NCBI GenBank assembly: GCA_035620555.1
Contig: DASPGQ010000077.1
Span: 1 to 41,665 of the forward strand
Length of the DNA stretch: 41,665 nucleotides
Reading direction: 5' to 3'
Source: Vicinamibacteria bacterium
GTDB taxonomy: Bacteria; Acidobacteriota; Vicinamibacteria; Marinacidobacterales; SMYC01
The notes beneath the pieces were generated by a model, which saw nothing but the letters and a program-made list of their open reading frames with translations, had not been told where the DNA came from and did not search any database. This document shows, piece after piece, positions 39,676 through 41,665 of the stretch (positions are counted from its first letter, which is position 1; each line of letters begins with the position of its first letter). The translations under genes and the position numbers were made by a program.

Positions 39676-39705
39676 ATTCTAGTCACCCACCTCAAAAAGT
39701 GTCAA
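39676..39705 (-). promoter_or_regulatory. Predicted main promoter of the respiratory operon
   Basis: On the minus strand a perfect TTGACA (39700-39705) is 18 bases from TAGAAT (39676-39681). Transcription would begin near 39669 with a 65-nt leader before the Rieske ATG. It is among the best sigma70-type matches seen in the window and lies in the only sizeable gap (39604-39751) upstream of the operon. Confidence 0.7.
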
Positions 39706-39751
39706 GACAGGAGCGAGAATGGAGCCGTTCAACTCGTTTCATCTCCCCCAC

Positions 39752-40636
39752 TTATGGCGTCGGTTTTTTCTGACCCTCGAGCGCGTCGATCGCCGTTCTC
39801 CTGATTCCCACGTGGGGGTCCGAGTCAGAGATGGCGCGGAGCCTCTCGGTGAGCCGGTCGCCGCCGAGTCTCGCCGACGCTTTGATCGCGCTTTCCATGG
39901 TCAGAAGCCTCTGAGCGTCGTCCATGGTGTCGATACCGGCGAGGAGCTCGCGGTCCAACATCTCCAGCAACTTCGCTTCGCCCGAGCGGTCTCCTAGCTG
40001 GGCGAGAGCAATCGCCGCGTTCCAGGAGGCATCTCGATCGAGATCCGACAGAGCCACCTGAAGACGAGGGATGGCGGCCTCGTCCCCGATGGCGCCGAGC
40101 GCGTAGATCGCCATTTTCCTCGCTCCGACGTCCTCATCGCCCACGCGGGCGACCAGTGCTCCCACCGCGCTGCGATCGCCGATGTTGCCGAGCGCCCAGC
40201 TGGCATAGAGACGAGTCGTGGCGTCTTTGTCCGACAAGGCCTCGATGAGCACCGGCGTCGCCAACTCATCGCCGAGATTCCCGAGAGACAGGGCGAGGTA
40301 GTGCCGGACGCGGGGGTCGTCGCCTTGCGCCTTCTCGAAGGCGTCGATCATCTCGGGGACCAGGCCCTCCATCCGGCTCCTCTCGGAGTCCAGCGTGATG
40401 ATCTTGGAGAGCTCGAAAGCGGCTTGCCAACGGCGACTCGCGCTTCCGGCCCGAATCTCGTTGAGATAGTCGACACTCGTCTTCTCGTCGGAGACGAGCC
40501 AGGCGAAGAAAAAGAAGATGCCCACACAGATGGCGACCACGACAGCGGGGACTACGAAGAACTGGACGAGCGTTCGTCCGAAGCTCAGATCCTCTTCGAT
40601 CCCGACGTCGTTTTCCTTGGCCATGGAACGGGGCAT
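39752..40636 (-). CDS. Membrane-anchored HEAT-repeat protein
   Basis: Encodes 294 residues. One membrane helix (VVPAVVVAICVGIFFFFAWL, about 30-50) is followed by HEAT/PBS-lyase-type repeats: RVRHYLALSLGNLGDELATP, TTRLYASWALGNIGDRSAVG, GARKMAIYALGAIGDEAAIP and ASWNAAIALAQLGDRSGEAK. Such solenoids bind other proteins; exposure may be on either side. I chose ATG 40636, just after the ABC gene stop, with GAG five bases upstream; ATG 40621 is the alternative. It lies between an ABC exporter and the respiratory operon, but the operon promoter lies downstream of it, so it is probably co-transcribed with the ABC gene. Confidence 0.85.
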   Translation of the reverse strand: MPRSMAKENDVGIEEDLSFGRTLVQFFVVPAVVVAICVGIFFFFAWLVSDEKTSVDYLNEIRAGSASRRWQAAFELSKIITLDSERSRMEGLVPEMIDAFEKAQGDDPRVRHYLALSLGNLGDELATPVLIEALSDKDATTRLYASWALGNIGDRSAVGALVARVGDEDVGARKMAIYALGAIGDEAAIPRLQVALSDLDRDASWNAAIALAQLGDRSGEAKLLEMLDRELLAGIDTMDDAQRLLTMESAIKASARLGGDRLTERLRAISDSDPHVGIRRTAIDALEGQKKPTP

Positions 40637-40637
40637 G

Positions 40638-41665
40638 TTATCTCGCGCCCCGTCCCGGTTCAACGACCGCCGAGGCCATTTCCTGGTCCTTGTATTGGAG
40701 CTGGTAGAGACGATGGTAGATGCCGTGCTGGGCGAGGAGCTCCTGATGGGTCCCGATCTCTCGGATGCGGCCCTTGTGGAGCACGACGATGCGGTCGGCC
40801 CGTTGAATCGTCGAAAGACGATGAGCGATCACGATACTGGTGCGATTTGCCAGCAGCTTCTCGAGGGCCTCCCGGACGAGGATCTCGGTGTGGGTGTCCA
40901 CGCTCGACGTCGCTTCGTCGAGAACGAGTATCTCCGGGTCGTGCACCAGCGCCCGCGCAAAGGACACGAGCTGCTTCTGACCCGAGGAGAGTGCCGACCC
41001 CCGCTCCCTCACCTCGGTCTCGAGCCCTCGCGGCAGCGTCTTCAGGAACTCGTTCAGGTTGACCGCCGCCGCCGCATCGGCAACGGCCTCGTCGGTGATG
41101 TCGCGATCCCCGAGACGAATGTTCGACGCAATCGTGCCCGAGAAGAGGTGGACGTCCTGGAGCACCATGCCGAAGCGACGCCTCAAGGCCGTCAGCTCCC
41201 AGTCGCGAACATCCAACCCGTCGACAACGACCCGCCCGCGTTGAACGTCGTAGAACCTGAGCAGGAGACTCGTGAGGGTCGTTTTGCCGGCGCCGGTATG
41301 GCCTACGATGGCGACCGTCTCTCCACGACCCACCTGGAGCTCGATGTTCTGGAGGACCCAGTTCTCGCCCTTGTAAGCGAACCACACATCCTCGAAACCG
41401 AGCGTTCCCGCACCCGAGCTCGCCCGGGGACTCCCCTCGGGTGAAGAAACCGAGACCTCGGTGTCCAGCAGCTTGAAAATCCGCTCCGAGGAAGCCATCG
41501 CCCCCTGGAGAATGTTGAATTTTTCAGATAGATCGCTGATGGGCCGATAGAAGCTCTCCGAGTACTGAATGAACGCGACGAGGCCTCCCAGAGTGAGCGT
41601 TCCGAGAAGGATCTGACCACCGCCGTACCAGATGACGAGACCGATCGCGATCGCCCCGAGCACCT
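40638..41665 (-). CDS. ABC exporter (membrane domain plus ATPase), 5' end cut by window edge
   Basis: About 342 C-terminal residues are present. The visible part starts in the last membrane helices, with GGLVAFIQYSESFYRPISDL typical of MsbA/MdlB-type half transporters. A complete ATPase domain follows: Walker A GHTGAGKTT, Q-loop MVLQDVHLFSGTI, signature LSSGQKQ, Walker B ILVLDEATSSVD and switch His in IVIAHRLST. These exporters work as dimers in the inner membrane; substrates range from lipids to drugs and cannot be told here. Its stop is one base before the HEAT gene start, so the two are co-expressed. The N-terminal transmembrane domain is beyond the window. Confidence 0.95.
   Translation of the reverse strand, partial: VLGAIAIGLVIWYGGGQILLGTLTLGGLVAFIQYSESFYRPISDLSEKFNILQGAMASSERIFKLLDTEVSVSSPEGSPRASSGAGTLGFEDVWFAYKGENWVLQNIELQVGRGETVAIVGHTGAGKTTLTSLLLRFYDVQRGRVVVDGLDVRDWELTALRRRFGMVLQDVHLFSGTIASNIRLGDRDITDEAVADAAAAVNLNEFLKTLPRGLETEVRERGSALSSGQKQLVSFARALVHDPEILVLDEATSSVDTHTEILVREALEKLLANRTSIVIAHRLSTIQRADRIVVLHKGRIREIGTHQELLAQHGIYHRLYQLQYKDQEMASAVVEPGRGAR

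Noticed and set aside
1-41665. CRISPR array, prophage or integrative element
   Set aside because: No regular direct repeats with spacers, no Cas, integrase or transposase coding sequence, and no tRNA attachment site were seen on either strand.

Overview
The window reads as a chromosomal segment from a high-GC member of the Acidobacteriota. The strongest single clue is the gene at 24716-25672, which matches the VWFA-related domain family typical of that phylum. The BNR/VPS10-type propeller (2243-5344), the putative bacillithiol reductase YpdA (10671-11648) and the style of the respiratory operon also fit. No class-level call is possible from sequence reading alone. I see 40 protein genes (two cut by the window edges), no rRNA, no convincing tRNA, no CRISPR array, and no transposase or integrase gene.

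Left part (1-27.8 kb): a mosaic of short operons. In order: a secreted DPEG-repeat propeller protein; a small charged protein; a BNR propeller protein followed directly by a site-2 protease; an unknown 183-aa protein; a double-domain M16 peptidase; an overlapping set (tandem cyclophilin, YpdA, PA14-containing GT-C membrane protein); a TerB/DUF533-like protein; a stress cluster (Usp2, CBS pair, convergent Usp2); a TetR and an XRE regulator; rpoZ; a Nudix/TlpA/GDPD operon; a GT-C membrane protein coupled to an ADP-ribose-type Nudix hydrolase; a TPR protein; the VWFA protein; a DUF2203 protein with an HExxHH protein; and a cupredoxin lipoprotein closed by a clear intrinsic terminator.

Right part (27.9-39.7 kb, all minus strand, transcribed right to left): one continuous respiratory operon behind a strong predicted promoter (39676-39705). 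Its order is Rieske, b6-type cytochrome b, subunit-IV-like cytochrome b half, a 940-aa membrane-anchored coiled-coil octaheme cytochrome c, oxidase subunits II and I, heme O synthase (ctaB), two different subunits III, subunit IV, a 74-aa CxxC membrane protein, and heme A synthase (ctaA). No cytochrome c1 or soluble cytochrome c gene is present in the operon. The inference is that the octaheme protein carries electrons from the quinol-oxidising b6/Rieske module to the CuA centre of the aa3-type oxidase, giving a genetically encoded supercomplex with its own heme A assembly genes. Upstream lie a HEAT-repeat membrane protein and a truncated ABC exporter.

Expression signals are unusual in several places. 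By my reading, 17 of the 39 genes whose start is in the window begin with GTG, TTG or, for ctaA, CTG. Several neighbours overlap as NTGA (GTGA, TTGA, CTGA, ATGA). Several genes show a -10-like hexamer 6-10 nt before the start codon and no Shine-Dalgarno sequence, suggesting leaderless mRNAs. A short hairpin repeat (AGCAGGSTGATG...) sits at or just after three stop codons, with compensatory arm changes between two copies.
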